Positions 42,635-50,693 of a stretch of 64,000 bases of DNA are shown here, one piece after another. The notes beneath the pieces are model-generated. The model was given only the letters and a program-made list of their open reading frames with translations, was not told the origin of the DNA and ran no database searches. Positions within the stretch are counted from its first letter, which is position 1, and each line of letters opens with the position of its first letter. The translations under genes and the position numbers were made by a program. Source of the DNA: an uncultured Desulfatiglans sp. (GTDB lineage: Bacteria; Desulfobacterota; DSM-4660; Desulfatiglandales; Desulfatiglandaceae); assembly GCA_900498135.1 (NCBI GenBank), contig LR026961.1:1353666-1417665 (forward strand), written 5' to 3'.

Positions 42635-45187
42635 ATGCGGCCGAAGATCAAATATCAGGTTGTTCCTCGCTTCCCCGACAAGCTCGAGAGTCTCAGACGC
42701 CTGGCTTATAACATTTGTTTCAGCTGGAAGGATGATATCAGAGGGATTTTCCAGCGGATCGATCCTGCGTTGTGGAGATTCTGCGGCGAGAATCCCGTCT
42801 TGATGCTGGGTTTGGTCAGTCAGGATCGCCTGGAAGAACTGGCCCGGGATCAGGGGTTTGTGGCCCAGCTGGAGCGGGTGAGTGGAGATTTCGAACGATA
42901 CCTCTCGCAGCCGCGGGTGCAAGCCATGGACTATTCCGCCGAAGGGCCTGTGCAGGTCGCTTATTTCTCTGCGGAATTCGGCCTCGCGGTGTGTCTGCCC
43001 ATCTATTCCGGCGGCCTTGGCGTCCTGGCCGGTGATCACCTGAAATCCGCGAGTGACCTGAATCTGCCGCTGGTCGCCATCGGTCTGCTCTACCAGGAAG
43101 GATATTTCAGCCAGTATCTGAGTTCGGACGGCTGGCAGATGGAGACCTATCCTGTAAACGATTTCGGCAATATCCCCATTAAGCGGGTTTTCGATGCCGA
43201 AAACCGGCCGGTCAACGTGACGGTTCAGTTCAAGGGGCAGCCGGTGGATGTCGCGGTCTGGCGCGCGGACGTGGGTCGTGTGCCGCTGTATTTGCTGGAT
43301 ACGAACCTGGAGACCAACGCGCCGGATGTCCGGCAGACGACGGCGCAGCTTTACGGCGGTGACCGGGAGATGCGGATCCGGCAGGAGATCGTACTCGGGA
43401 TCGGAGGGGTACGGGCCTTGAAGGCCTTGGGGATCGAACCGACGGTGATCCACATGAACGAAGGTCACTCCGCCTTCTCGGCTCTCGAGCGGATCAATAT
43501 CCTGCGCAGAGAACATGGCCTCACCTTCGACGCCGCCCGGGAGGTGGTGCTGGCCAGTTCGGTTTTCACCACCCACACCCCCGTGCCTGCGGGAAACGAT
43601 GTGTTCGATCCGGAGCTCGTGCGGGCCTATTTCGAAGAATACACGAAAGAATTGGGATTGAACTTCAAGGTGCTTCTCGGATACGGGCGCCTGGATCCTC
43701 GGGACAACGCCGAACCCTTCGGCATGACGACGCTCGCGTTGAGGCTTTCCGCTTACAGCAACGGTGTAAGCCGGCTTCATGGACGGGTCGCGCGGCAGAT
43801 GTGGCAGCGCGTGTGGCCCCACAACCCCGTCGAGGACATCCCGATCGACCACATCACCAACGGGATCCATGTCCCGACCTGGATCTCGGAGGAGATGGGC
43901 TTTCTGTTGGACCGTTATTTCGGCCCCAACTGGCCTGAGGAGCGAGACAACGAGCGGGTGTGGTCGCAGGTGGAGCAGATTCCGGCCACGGAGCTTTGGC
44001 GCACCCATGAACGCAGCCGCGAGCGGCTTGTAGGTTTTACCCGCCGCCGACTGGCGGAGCAGCTGAAACGGCGGGGAGCCTCGGAGGCGGAGGTGCTGCG
44101 CACGGCTGAAATCCTGACCCCCGACGCGCTGACGATCGGATTTGCGCGTCGTTTTGCTACGTATAAGCGCGCCACTCTTCTCTTCCGCGACCCTGACCGG
44201 CTTGCCAGGATCCTCAACGACCCCGAACGGCCCGTGCAGATCATCATCGCCGGCAAGGCGCATCCACAGGACAACGCTGGCAAGGAGTTCATCAAGCGGA
44301 TCATCCATCTGAGCCGGCAGGAGCGGTTCAGAAAAAGGATCGTTTTCCTGGAGGACTACAACATGCACGTCGCCCAGCATCTGGTCTCCGGCAGCGACGT
44401 CTGGTTGAATACGCCCAGGAGGCCCCTCGAGGCCTGTGGAACCAGCGGTATGAAGGCCCTGGCCAACGGCTCCTTGAATCTGAGCGTACTGGATGGCTGG
44501 TGGGATGAGGGTTATCATCCGTCATTCGGATGGGCCATAGGGCATGGGGAGGTTTACACCGATTACGAAGCCCAGGACGACATCGAAAGCCGTGATCTCT
44601 ATAACCTGCTTGAAAAGGAGGTCATCCCGATTTTTTACCACCGGGGAGATGACGGTATTCCCAGGGCCTGGGTCGAGAAGATGCGTTCGGGTCTGCGTCG
44701 CCTGGTGCCGGTTTTCAATGCGCACCGGATGGTGCAGGACTACCTGAACCGGTTTTACGTGCCTTGCTCTAAGCGGCACACCGAACTCATCGAAAGTGAT
44801 TTTGCCGGGGCGAAAGACCTGGCGGTCTGGCGGCAGAAACTCATGACAGGGTGGCATGAGGTTGCGGTGGAAGAGGTCCTGTCCGCCGATGGACGGGAGA
44901 TGAAGGTAGGGGACTTCATCGAGGTATCCTCCCGTATCCGGCTGGGGAGTCTGAGCCCCGAAGACGTTACGGTGGAGGCCTACTACGGCAAGCTGGACCA
45001 TAACGGGGAATTTGCGGAACGGCAGACGATTCCGCTGGATGTGGCCGAGACGCAAGGGGATCGTTACGTCTATAGTGGACGGATAGCGGCGGACGGGACC
45101 GGCCGCTTCGGCTACACGGTGCGGGTGACCCCCAGTATGAATCGACTGGAAAACCGCTTTGTGTTTGGACTGGTGAGCTGGGCGTAA
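42635..45187 (+). CDS. glgP: Glycogen/alpha-glucan phosphorylase
   Basis: PLP enzyme that releases glucose 1-phosphate from glycogen or maltodextrin, 850 residues, of the long GlgP type with an N-terminal DUF3417 domain (VPRFPDKLESLRRLAYNICF). It has AYFSAEFGL, YSGGLGVLAGDHLKSASDLN, VIHMNEGHSAF, TTHTPVPAGNDVF and the PLP-Lys region CGTSGMKALANGSLNLSVLD. GAGG precedes the ATG. It is followed after 9 bases by the branching enzyme gene, making a glycogen operon. Confidence 0.94.
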   Translation: MRPKIKYQVVPRFPDKLESLRRLAYNICFSWKDDIRGIFQRIDPALWRFCGENPVLMLGLVSQDRLEELARDQGFVAQLERVSGDFERYLSQPRVQAMDYSAEGPVQVAYFSAEFGLAVCLPIYSGGLGVLAGDHLKSASDLNLPLVAIGLLYQEGYFSQYLSSDGWQMETYPVNDFGNIPIKRVFDAENRPVNVTVQFKGQPVDVAVWRADVGRVPLYLLDTNLETNAPDVRQTTAQLYGGDREMRIRQEIVLGIGGVRALKALGIEPTVIHMNEGHSAFSALERINILRREHGLTFDAAREVVLASSVFTTHTPVPAGNDVFDPELVRAYFEEYTKELGLNFKVLLGYGRLDPRDNAEPFGMTTLALRLSAYSNGVSRLHGRVARQMWQRVWPHNPVEDIPIDHITNGIHVPTWISEEMGFLLDRYFGPNWPEERDNERVWSQVEQIPATELWRTHERSRERLVGFTRRRLAEQLKRRGASEAEVLRTAEILTPDALTIGFARRFATYKRATLLFRDPDRLARILNDPERPVQIIIAGKAHPQDNAGKEFIKRIIHLSRQERFRKRIVFLEDYNMHVAQHLVSGSDVWLNTPRRPLEACGTSGMKALANGSLNLSVLDGWWDEGYHPSFGWAIGHGEVYTDYEAQDDIESRDLYNLLEKEVIPIFYHRGDDGIPRAWVEKMRSGLRRLVPVFNAHRMVQDYLNRFYVPCSKRHTELIESDFAGAKDLAVWRQKLMTGWHEVAVEEVLSADGREMKVGDFIEVSSRIRLGSLSPEDVTVEAYYGKLDHNGEFAERQTIPLDVAETQGDRYVYSGRIAADGTGRFGYTVRVTPSMNRLENRFVFGLVSWA

Positions 45188-45196
45188 CGAAGGCGC

Positions 45197-47422
45197 ATGA
45201 TGAAAAACGCGCGGGAAAAGGGCCTTTTGAGGGCGGAGGAACTGGAGGCGCTGATTCAGGGCGAGGTGGCGGACCCTTTCGTCTGGCTGGGTGTCCATGA
45301 GGTCCGTTCCGGCGCCGATCCGGCTGTGGCGATCCGGGTGCTCATGCCCGGGGCGGAAAGCGTGGCCCTGCTTGACGGCTGGGGGAACGGAAAGATCGAC
45401 GTCCCCATGCGCGACAAGCGCGGCTTTTTCGAGCTTGTCACGCGGGGCCGGCAGCCGCTCAATCCCTATCGGATCAGGGCGGCTTTCCCCGGGGGGTTGG
45501 AGTCCAGCTTTTATGACGCCTATGGTTTCTGGCCTGTGTTGACCGAGTATGATCTCTATCTTTTCAACGAAGGCAGACACCACGATATTTACAGGAGACT
45601 CGGTGCCCAGGTTATGGAGCATCAGGGCGTCAGGGGAACGCTTTTTGCTGTCTGGGCGCCGGCGGCCAAAAGAGTCGGTCTGGTAGGAGATTTCAACCAG
45701 TGGGACGGACGGCGCCTCCGGCTGAGGAACCGGGGGAGCTCAGGCGTCTGGGAGTTGTTCGTTCCGCATGTGGATTCCGGGGCCCTGTACAAGTTCGAGA
45801 TCCTCACCGCAGACAACGTCCTTCTGCTCAAGTCCGACCCTTATGGCTTCCGGTTCGAGCAGCGCCCGAAGACCGCGTCCGTCGTGCATGACTTGGGCGC
45901 TTTTGTCTGGTCGGACGAGGTGTGGATGGAAAGGCGGTCCAGGAGCCAGGCCCTCTCAGAGCCGATGGCGATCTACGAGATGCATGCCGGTTCATGGCGG
46001 CGGCGCGAGGATGAAGGGGGACGCTGGCTCACGTATCGTGAACTGGCCGATGAGCTCATTCCCTATGTCAAAGAGATGGGGTTTACCCATATCGAGTTTC
46101 TCCCCTTGGCCGAACATCCGTTCGACGGTTCATGGGGTTATCAGGTGACGGGTTATTATGGGGCTACATCCCGCTTTGGTTCCCCCGAAGACCTGATGTT
46201 CCTGGTCGATGCTTGCCACAGGGCGGAGATAGGCGTGTTACTCGACTGGGTTCCCGCTCATTTTCCCAAGGATCCCCATGCCCTGGAATTTTTCGATGGC
46301 TCGCACCTCTACGAGCACGCAGACCCGCGCAAGGGCCACCACCGGGATTGGGATACGCTCATCTTCAACTACGGCCGCAATGAAGTGCGCAATTTTCTTG
46401 TCGCCAACGCCCTCTTCTGGCTCGACCGCTTTCATTTCGACGGGCTGAGGGTGGACGCCGTAGCTTCGATGCTCTACCTCGATTACTCCCGGTCGGAGGG
46501 GGAATGGATTCCGAATCGTTACGGCGGGCGTGAAAATCTGGAGGCGATCGATTTTCTGAAAGAGTTCAACTCCCTCCTTTATGAGCGCTTTCCGGGGGCC
46601 ATCACCGTAGCAGAGGAATCCACGGCCTGGCCGGCGGTTACACGCCCGGTGCATCTGGGAGGACTCGGGTTTCTCTTTAAATGGAATATGGGCTGGATGC
46701 ACGATATGCTGAGCTTCATGCAGACGGACCCTGTCTTCCGGCGTTACCACATGAACAACCTGACTTTTGCCCTGCTTTACGCCTTTCACGAGAACTTCAT
46801 GCTGCCTTTGTCCCACGATGAGGTCGTGCACGGGAAGGCCTCGCTCCTCGAAAAGATGCCGGGCGACGATTGGCAGAAGTTCGCCAACCTGCGGCTCCTG
46901 TTCGGGTATATGTATGCCGAGCCGGGCAAAAAAATCATTTTTATGGGCGGAGAGTTCGGGCAGCGCAAAGAATGGGACCACGATCGGGCGCTCCAGTGGG
47001 AGCTCCTGCAGTACGCCCCGCATAGGGGGTTGCAGCGATTTGTCAGGGAACTCAACCGCCTCTACCTCGCGGAAGCGGCGCTTCACCAAAGGGATTTCGA
47101 TCCGGGCGGGTTCGAGTGGATCGATTTCAAGGATGCGGACGCGGCGGTGGTTTCGTTTATACGGCGGGCGCTGGATCCGGAGGAGATGCTGCTTTTTGTC
47201 TTCAATTTCACACCGGTGCCGCGGAGCGGCTATCGAATCGGTGCTCCCAAGCCCGGCCCGCACAAGATTCTGATGGATTCCGACGATCTGCGGTTCGGCG
47301 GATCGGGCTTCGTCCAGGGGACGGAGGTCCTGGCAGCTTCCCAGCCCTGGCACGGGCAGCCCTATTCGCTCGCCCTCACCCTCCCGCCTCTGGGGATGCT
47401 GGTCTTGAAACCGCCTATCTAA
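45197..47422 (+). CDS. glgB: 1,4-alpha-glucan branching enzyme
   Basis: GH13 enzyme introducing alpha-1,6 branches into glycogen, 741 residues. Two N-terminal CBM48-type domains (ADPFVWLGVHE; LFAVWAPAAKRVGLVGDFN) precede the barrel. Catalytic residues are the nucleophile Asp in DGLRVDAVASMLYLDY, the acid Glu in VAEESTAWP and the Asp in LPLSHDEVVHGK. The C-terminal all-beta domain is complete. A second ATG follows the first directly. In an operon with glgP; glgA and glgC are not in the window. Confidence 0.95.
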   Translation: MMKNAREKGLLRAEELEALIQGEVADPFVWLGVHEVRSGADPAVAIRVLMPGAESVALLDGWGNGKIDVPMRDKRGFFELVTRGRQPLNPYRIRAAFPGGLESSFYDAYGFWPVLTEYDLYLFNEGRHHDIYRRLGAQVMEHQGVRGTLFAVWAPAAKRVGLVGDFNQWDGRRLRLRNRGSSGVWELFVPHVDSGALYKFEILTADNVLLLKSDPYGFRFEQRPKTASVVHDLGAFVWSDEVWMERRSRSQALSEPMAIYEMHAGSWRRREDEGGRWLTYRELADELIPYVKEMGFTHIEFLPLAEHPFDGSWGYQVTGYYGATSRFGSPEDLMFLVDACHRAEIGVLLDWVPAHFPKDPHALEFFDGSHLYEHADPRKGHHRDWDTLIFNYGRNEVRNFLVANALFWLDRFHFDGLRVDAVASMLYLDYSRSEGEWIPNRYGGRENLEAIDFLKEFNSLLYERFPGAITVAEESTAWPAVTRPVHLGGLGFLFKWNMGWMHDMLSFMQTDPVFRRYHMNNLTFALLYAFHENFMLPLSHDEVVHGKASLLEKMPGDDWQKFANLRLLFGYMYAEPGKKIIFMGGEFGQRKEWDHDRALQWELLQYAPHRGLQRFVRELNRLYLAEAALHQRDFDPGGFEWIDFKDADAAVVSFIRRALDPEEMLLFVFNFTPVPRSGYRIGAPKPGPHKILMDSDDLRFGGSGFVQGTEVLAASQPWHGQPYSLALTLPPLGMLVLKPPI

Positions 47423-47564
47423 GGATTGATCTTCGGCTGCACCAAAGACTTTTCTCTGCGCCGGCCCTGATCGGCCCCCTCCTCTTGTCAACCCTAATTC
47501 ATTTGTGAATGTTGCACGTGGAACATCTTTCCGGTCTGGATCGATCCAACGATTGTCCGTTCGC

Positions 47565-47833
47565 AAATGATTTTCCGTTTCAACCTGGTTTTTCATTCAG
47601 AAATGAGGGTTTTTCTTTACACCCTGCGGGTGCTCAGTCCCACCGCTTCGCGGCGGGTCCCGGTTTGTTCACCCCTTCGCGTGTTCGGCTGCACCTCTTT
47701 GCGGCGCCTCGCGGCTTGGCCATATCTGGAGACTCCGGCGTATCCGCGCAGAGGCCCGGCGGGTCGAAGGGCATCAGTAAACGTTCAGGCGGACATCGTC
47801 ATCGCCCGACATGAGCGTTTCCGGATGTAAAAC
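47565..47833 (-). repeat. Composite degenerate repeat, copy G (family 2 inside family 1-like ends)
   Basis: Left end AAATGATTTTCCGTTTCAACC, then CATTCAGAAATGAGGGTTTTT, resembles the family 1 extension (the first segment begins near 47566). The middle (47612-47694) is the reverse of the family 2 unit: ACACCCTGCGGGTGCTCAG, CACCGCTTCGCGGCGGGTCC. The right end GCGTTTCCGGATGTAAAAC again resembles family 1. It fills the glgB-hydrolase gap (47423-47834), where I see no gene. Confidence 0.6.
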
Positions 47834-47834
47834 G

Positions 47835-48320
47835 CTATTTTTGGAAGGGAGCGAGAAAAAGCGGCCAGGGAATGGATCTGAAGGTGCGATGCAAAAAATG
47901 GTCGTCATCGACCCGATGAAAGGAGAGATGTTGGAAAAGCTCCCGGCTGAGAGGTTCTACCTTTTCGATCGGAATGACCTCATCCTGGATCCCGTGGAAA
48001 AGGATGGCGGGGGTGGGGATCGGCCGGACGGGATAGGTCGATGCTGAGATGAGGTGAATGGCTGGGGCAAGAAGGATGATTTGGCAAACCTTTTCAGGAT
48101 GAAGCATGGCGAAAATGGCCGCCATGAGGCCGCCGAAGCTCGACCCCACCAGAGTGAGGTGCTCCAGCGGCTCAAGGATGTCTTCGAGCACCTCCATACG
48201 TTCGACCAGCGCCCCGTCGAACTGTGGGGTCAGCACCTTCGGAAAGCGCTCGCGGAAATAGACGGCCTTTGTCCCCTGATTTCCGCTCTCCAGGCCGTGA
48301 ATGAAGATAGCGTGCGGCAC
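47835..48320 (-). CDS. Alpha/beta-hydrolase, YqiA/YcfP-like
   Basis: A compact 161-residue alpha/beta hydrolase: HAIFIHGLESGNQGTKAVYF, nucleophile elbow LVGSSFGGLMAA (Ser in GSSFGG), an Asp in GIQDEVIP and a catalytic His in VDDDHFLHR. Size and motifs match the small UPF0227/YqiA esterase group. Substrate unknown. It is the last of a leftward series greA, FKBP, hydrolase, 11 bases after the FKBP gene stop. Confidence 0.82.
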   Translation of the reverse strand: MPHAIFIHGLESGNQGTKAVYFRERFPKVLTPQFDGALVERMEVLEDILEPLEHLTLVGSSFGGLMAAIFAMLHPEKVCQIILLAPAIHLISASTYPVRPIPTPAILFHGIQDEVIPIEKVEPLSRELFQHLSFHRVDDDHFLHRTFRSIPWPLFLAPFQK

Positions 48321-48330
48321 AACCCCCTCC

Positions 48331-48819
48331 TTATTCGCAGCCGATCGATTTTTTATGTTCGGTTTCCAGGGCGGCTGAGATCTCTTCCTTCTCGGCCCGG
48401 CGGACAGCGATGACTTCGACCTCCAGCGTTACTCTGATCCCGGCCATCGGTTTGTTGAAATCCGCTAGAACCGTATCCGGCCGCAGCTCGAGCACCTTGA
48501 AGGAGACGAGGCAGGATCGCCTGATCTGACGATAGTATTGCCCCTCACGAAGACGTTGTTTGATCAGCCCCTCGGTCGGAATTTCACGGATCAGGGCTGG
48601 ATCACGGTCGCCATAGAGTTCCTCGGCAGGTACATGAACGACGAACCGGTCTCCGATCCTGCGGCCGCTCAAAGCGGATTCGAGAGAAGGCACCTGACGT
48701 TCGACTCGGTAAATGAACGACGTAGTTTCCTCCGCCCTGGGTTTGTCGGTGCCGTCGGGCAAATGGCTGACCATCGTGTACCGGATGGTCACCATGGATT
48801 CAGGCTCAATTCGCTCCAT
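48331..48819 (-). CDS. FKBP-type peptidyl-prolyl isomerase, SlyD-like
   Basis: A 162-residue protein with the SlyD arrangement: an FKBP strand (ESMVTIRYTMVSHLPDGT), the core VERQVPSLESALSGRRIGD, then an insert-in-flap segment (EELYGDRDPALIREIP and a chaperone-like region) and a closing strand (IRVTLEVEVIAVRRAE). It lacks the His-rich metal tail of E. coli SlyD, so nickel binding is not suggested by sequence. The consensus GLE at the active site is replaced by SLE. Confidence 0.82.
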   Translation of the reverse strand: MERIEPESMVTIRYTMVSHLPDGTDKPRAEETTSFIYRVERQVPSLESALSGRRIGDRFVVHVPAEELYGDRDPALIREIPTEGLIKQRLREGQYYRQIRRSCLVSFKVLELRPDTVLADFNKPMAGIRVTLEVEVIAVRRAEKEEISAALETEHKKSIGCE

Positions 48820-48871
48820 AAGTGGGACCTCGATCAGTCATTTATCTGGAATGTCATGGAAAAACCCAATT

Positions 48872-49339
48872 TCAGGATATCTCCAAGATCTCGTATTCCT
48901 GGACACCTCGAGGGACCTGAACGCGAATCTCGTCGCCTATGCGCTTGCCGATCAGCGCTTGGCCGAGCGGCGAGGTGACGGAAATACGACCATTTTCAGG
49001 GTCCGATTCGTATGGGCCGACCAACTGGTACCGGATTTCTTCATCGGTTTGCAGGTTGTAAAGCAGCACAGCGTTGCCGAAGACGACCCGGTCACCCGAA
49101 TGACTGTCCGTAGAAACGACTTCCGCCTTGGCGACGACATCGGTCAGTTCGTTGATCTTCCCCTCCAGAAAGGACTGCTTCTCTTTTGCGGCGTGATATT
49201 CCGCATTTTCACTCAGGTCACCGTGGCTCCTGGCTTCTGCTATGGCGCGGATATTCTGAGGGCGCTCGACATTGACGAGATGCGTCAACTCCTGTTTCAG
49301 TTTGGCCAGGCCTTCTTTGGTAAAGGGAACTTTCTCCAT
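48872..49339 (-). CDS. greA: Transcription elongation factor GreA
   Basis: Rescues backtracked RNA polymerase by stimulating transcript cleavage. 155 residues, close to the usual 158. N-terminal coiled coil with FTKEGLAKLKQELTHL, the acidic tip ARSHGDLSENAEYHAAKEKQ (the two residues that reach the active site are in DLSENAEY), and a C-terminal FKBP-like domain (PLGQALIGKRIGDEIRVQVP). The ATG at 49339 is chosen over a GTG at 49357; GAGG lies about 11 bases before it. A decayed repeat lies just upstream. Confidence 0.94.
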   Translation of the reverse strand: MEKVPFTKEGLAKLKQELTHLVNVERPQNIRAIAEARSHGDLSENAEYHAAKEKQSFLEGKINELTDVVAKAEVVSTDSHSGDRVVFGNAVLLYNLQTDEEIRYQLVGPYESDPENGRISVTSPLGQALIGKRIGDEIRVQVPRGVQEYEILEIS

Positions 49340-49367
49340 GAAACGATACGACCTCACGCTTTAATGG

Positions 49368-49505
49368 TCTCTATCCGGAAAGGGTGTTTCCAGCCAATCT
49401 CGGCATGAATCGGCACGATCGCTTGAGGGGCGATCCTCGAGACACCCTCGTTCAAGCACTCCATATCATTGAAAGAAAAAATCCCGTTTCCAGGTCGAAA
49501 GCTGG
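49368..49505 (+). repeat. Decayed copy of repeat family 1 (copy H)
   Basis: CTCTATCCGGAAAGGGTGTTTC, then CAGCCAATCTCGGCATGAATC, GCACGATCGCTTGAGGGGCG and CCCGTTTCCAGGTCGAAA keep the order and spacing of copy E with many changes (the first block begins at 49370). It lies in the 343-base gap between the divergent greA and bioB genes; nothing else is evident in that gap. Confidence 0.55.
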
Positions 49506-49682
49506 ATGGTGCCGTGAAAACCTTTCCGAATGGACACGGTTATCGTTGCCTCCAAAACCTTTGGGTAAAAAATGACCCAAACTTGTCCTTTTAACACCTT
49601 TAGAACCGATTTTCCATCGAAATCGGGATATTCCCCACAAAAAAGCGTTTGACCACCGATGCCAAGATCGGTATAAGAATGC

Positions 49683-50660
49683 ATGCAAACACGACAGTCG
49701 ATCGATTTGGCGGAGCGGATCCTTGCGGGGGAGAACCCGGGGTCCGAGGCCTACCAGGCCTTGGCGGCCTTGCCCGATGAAGAGGTCATGAATGTTTTGC
49801 CAGGGGCGGATATTCTCCGTGAGAAGCATTCGGGGCGTACGGTCCATTTATGTACGATCCTGAATGCCAAATCAGGGAGATGCTCGGAAGACTGCGCCTT
49901 CTGCGCACAATCGGCCTTCGCGCGGACCTCGGCGCCGGTCTATCCGTTTGTGGGGAGGGATCATGTCCAAGCGTCGGCCCGGCAGGTGTCTCGAACTCCG
50001 GTCCACCGATTTTCCATCGTGACGAGCGGCAAGCGTCTCTCAAAGGCCGAACTAAGCTCTCTTTGCGAGGGGTTGAACGAGCTTGGCAGCAGTCGCCTGC
50101 GGTTTTGCGCCTCCCTCGGCACGCTGGACCGTGAAGATTGTGCAAAGCTCAAGCAGGCCGGTGTCAGTCGGTATCATCACAATCTCGAGTCCAGTGAGAG
50201 CTTTTACAACCAGATTTGCACGACCCATTCCTTCCGCGAGCGCTTCGAAACCATTCAGGCCGCCAAAGAGGCCGGGCTGTCTGTTTGCGCCGGCGGGCTT
50301 TTCGGAATAGGAGAAACCGATCAGCAGGTGCTCGAGCTGGCGCTTACCTTGAAGGCGCTGAATGTGGATGCCGTTCCCCTCAATTTCCTGACACCCATTC
50401 CAGGCACCCGGCTCCAGGATGCTCACTATCTGACGCCCCTGCGCTGCCTGAAGATCATTGCGATTTTCCGGTATGTCCTGCCGGACAAAGAGATCCTCAT
50501 CTGCGGCGGGCGCGAGGCGAACCTGCAGGAACTCCATCCCTTGATCTTTCATGCCGGAGCGAGCGGGATGATGACCGGGAATTACCTGACAACCAAAGGA
50601 CGGACGCTTGACCAGGATCTCAGCCTTCTGGACCAGCTCAAGTTCACGGTCCGCGCCTAA
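49683..50660 (+). CDS. bioB: Biotin synthase BioB
   Basis: Radical-SAM enzyme inserting sulfur into dethiobiotin, 325 residues. The CxxxCxxC motif is in NAKSGRCSEDCAFCAQSAFA; other conserved parts are YHHNLESSESFY, GIGETDQQ, LNFLTPIPGTRL and the C-terminal GASGMMTGNYLTTKG. Auxiliary-cluster ligands (HLCTILNAKSG and ICGGRE context) agree with BioB rather than a related radical-SAM protein. No strong ribosome site is visible at the ATG. Other bio genes are absent here except birA at 12 kb. Confidence 0.93.
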   Translation: MQTRQSIDLAERILAGENPGSEAYQALAALPDEEVMNVLPGADILREKHSGRTVHLCTILNAKSGRCSEDCAFCAQSAFARTSAPVYPFVGRDHVQASARQVSRTPVHRFSIVTSGKRLSKAELSSLCEGLNELGSSRLRFCASLGTLDREDCAKLKQAGVSRYHHNLESSESFYNQICTTHSFRERFETIQAAKEAGLSVCAGGLFGIGETDQQVLELALTLKALNVDAVPLNFLTPIPGTRLQDAHYLTPLRCLKIIAIFRYVLPDKEILICGGREANLQELHPLIFHAGASGMMTGNYLTTKGRTLDQDLSLLDQLKFTVRA

Positions 50661-50693
50661 AGGCCGCTTCGAAAAGCGGCACGCTTTCAGGCG
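50654..50693. terminator. Bidirectional hairpin between convergent bioB and feoB
   Basis: Inner perfect stem GCCGCTT-CGAA-AAGCGGC (50663-50680) inside a second stem CGCCTAAAG/CTTTCAGGCG (ends 50654 and 50693). It lies across both stop codons. There is no long T-run, so termination is likely but not certain. Confidence 0.55.
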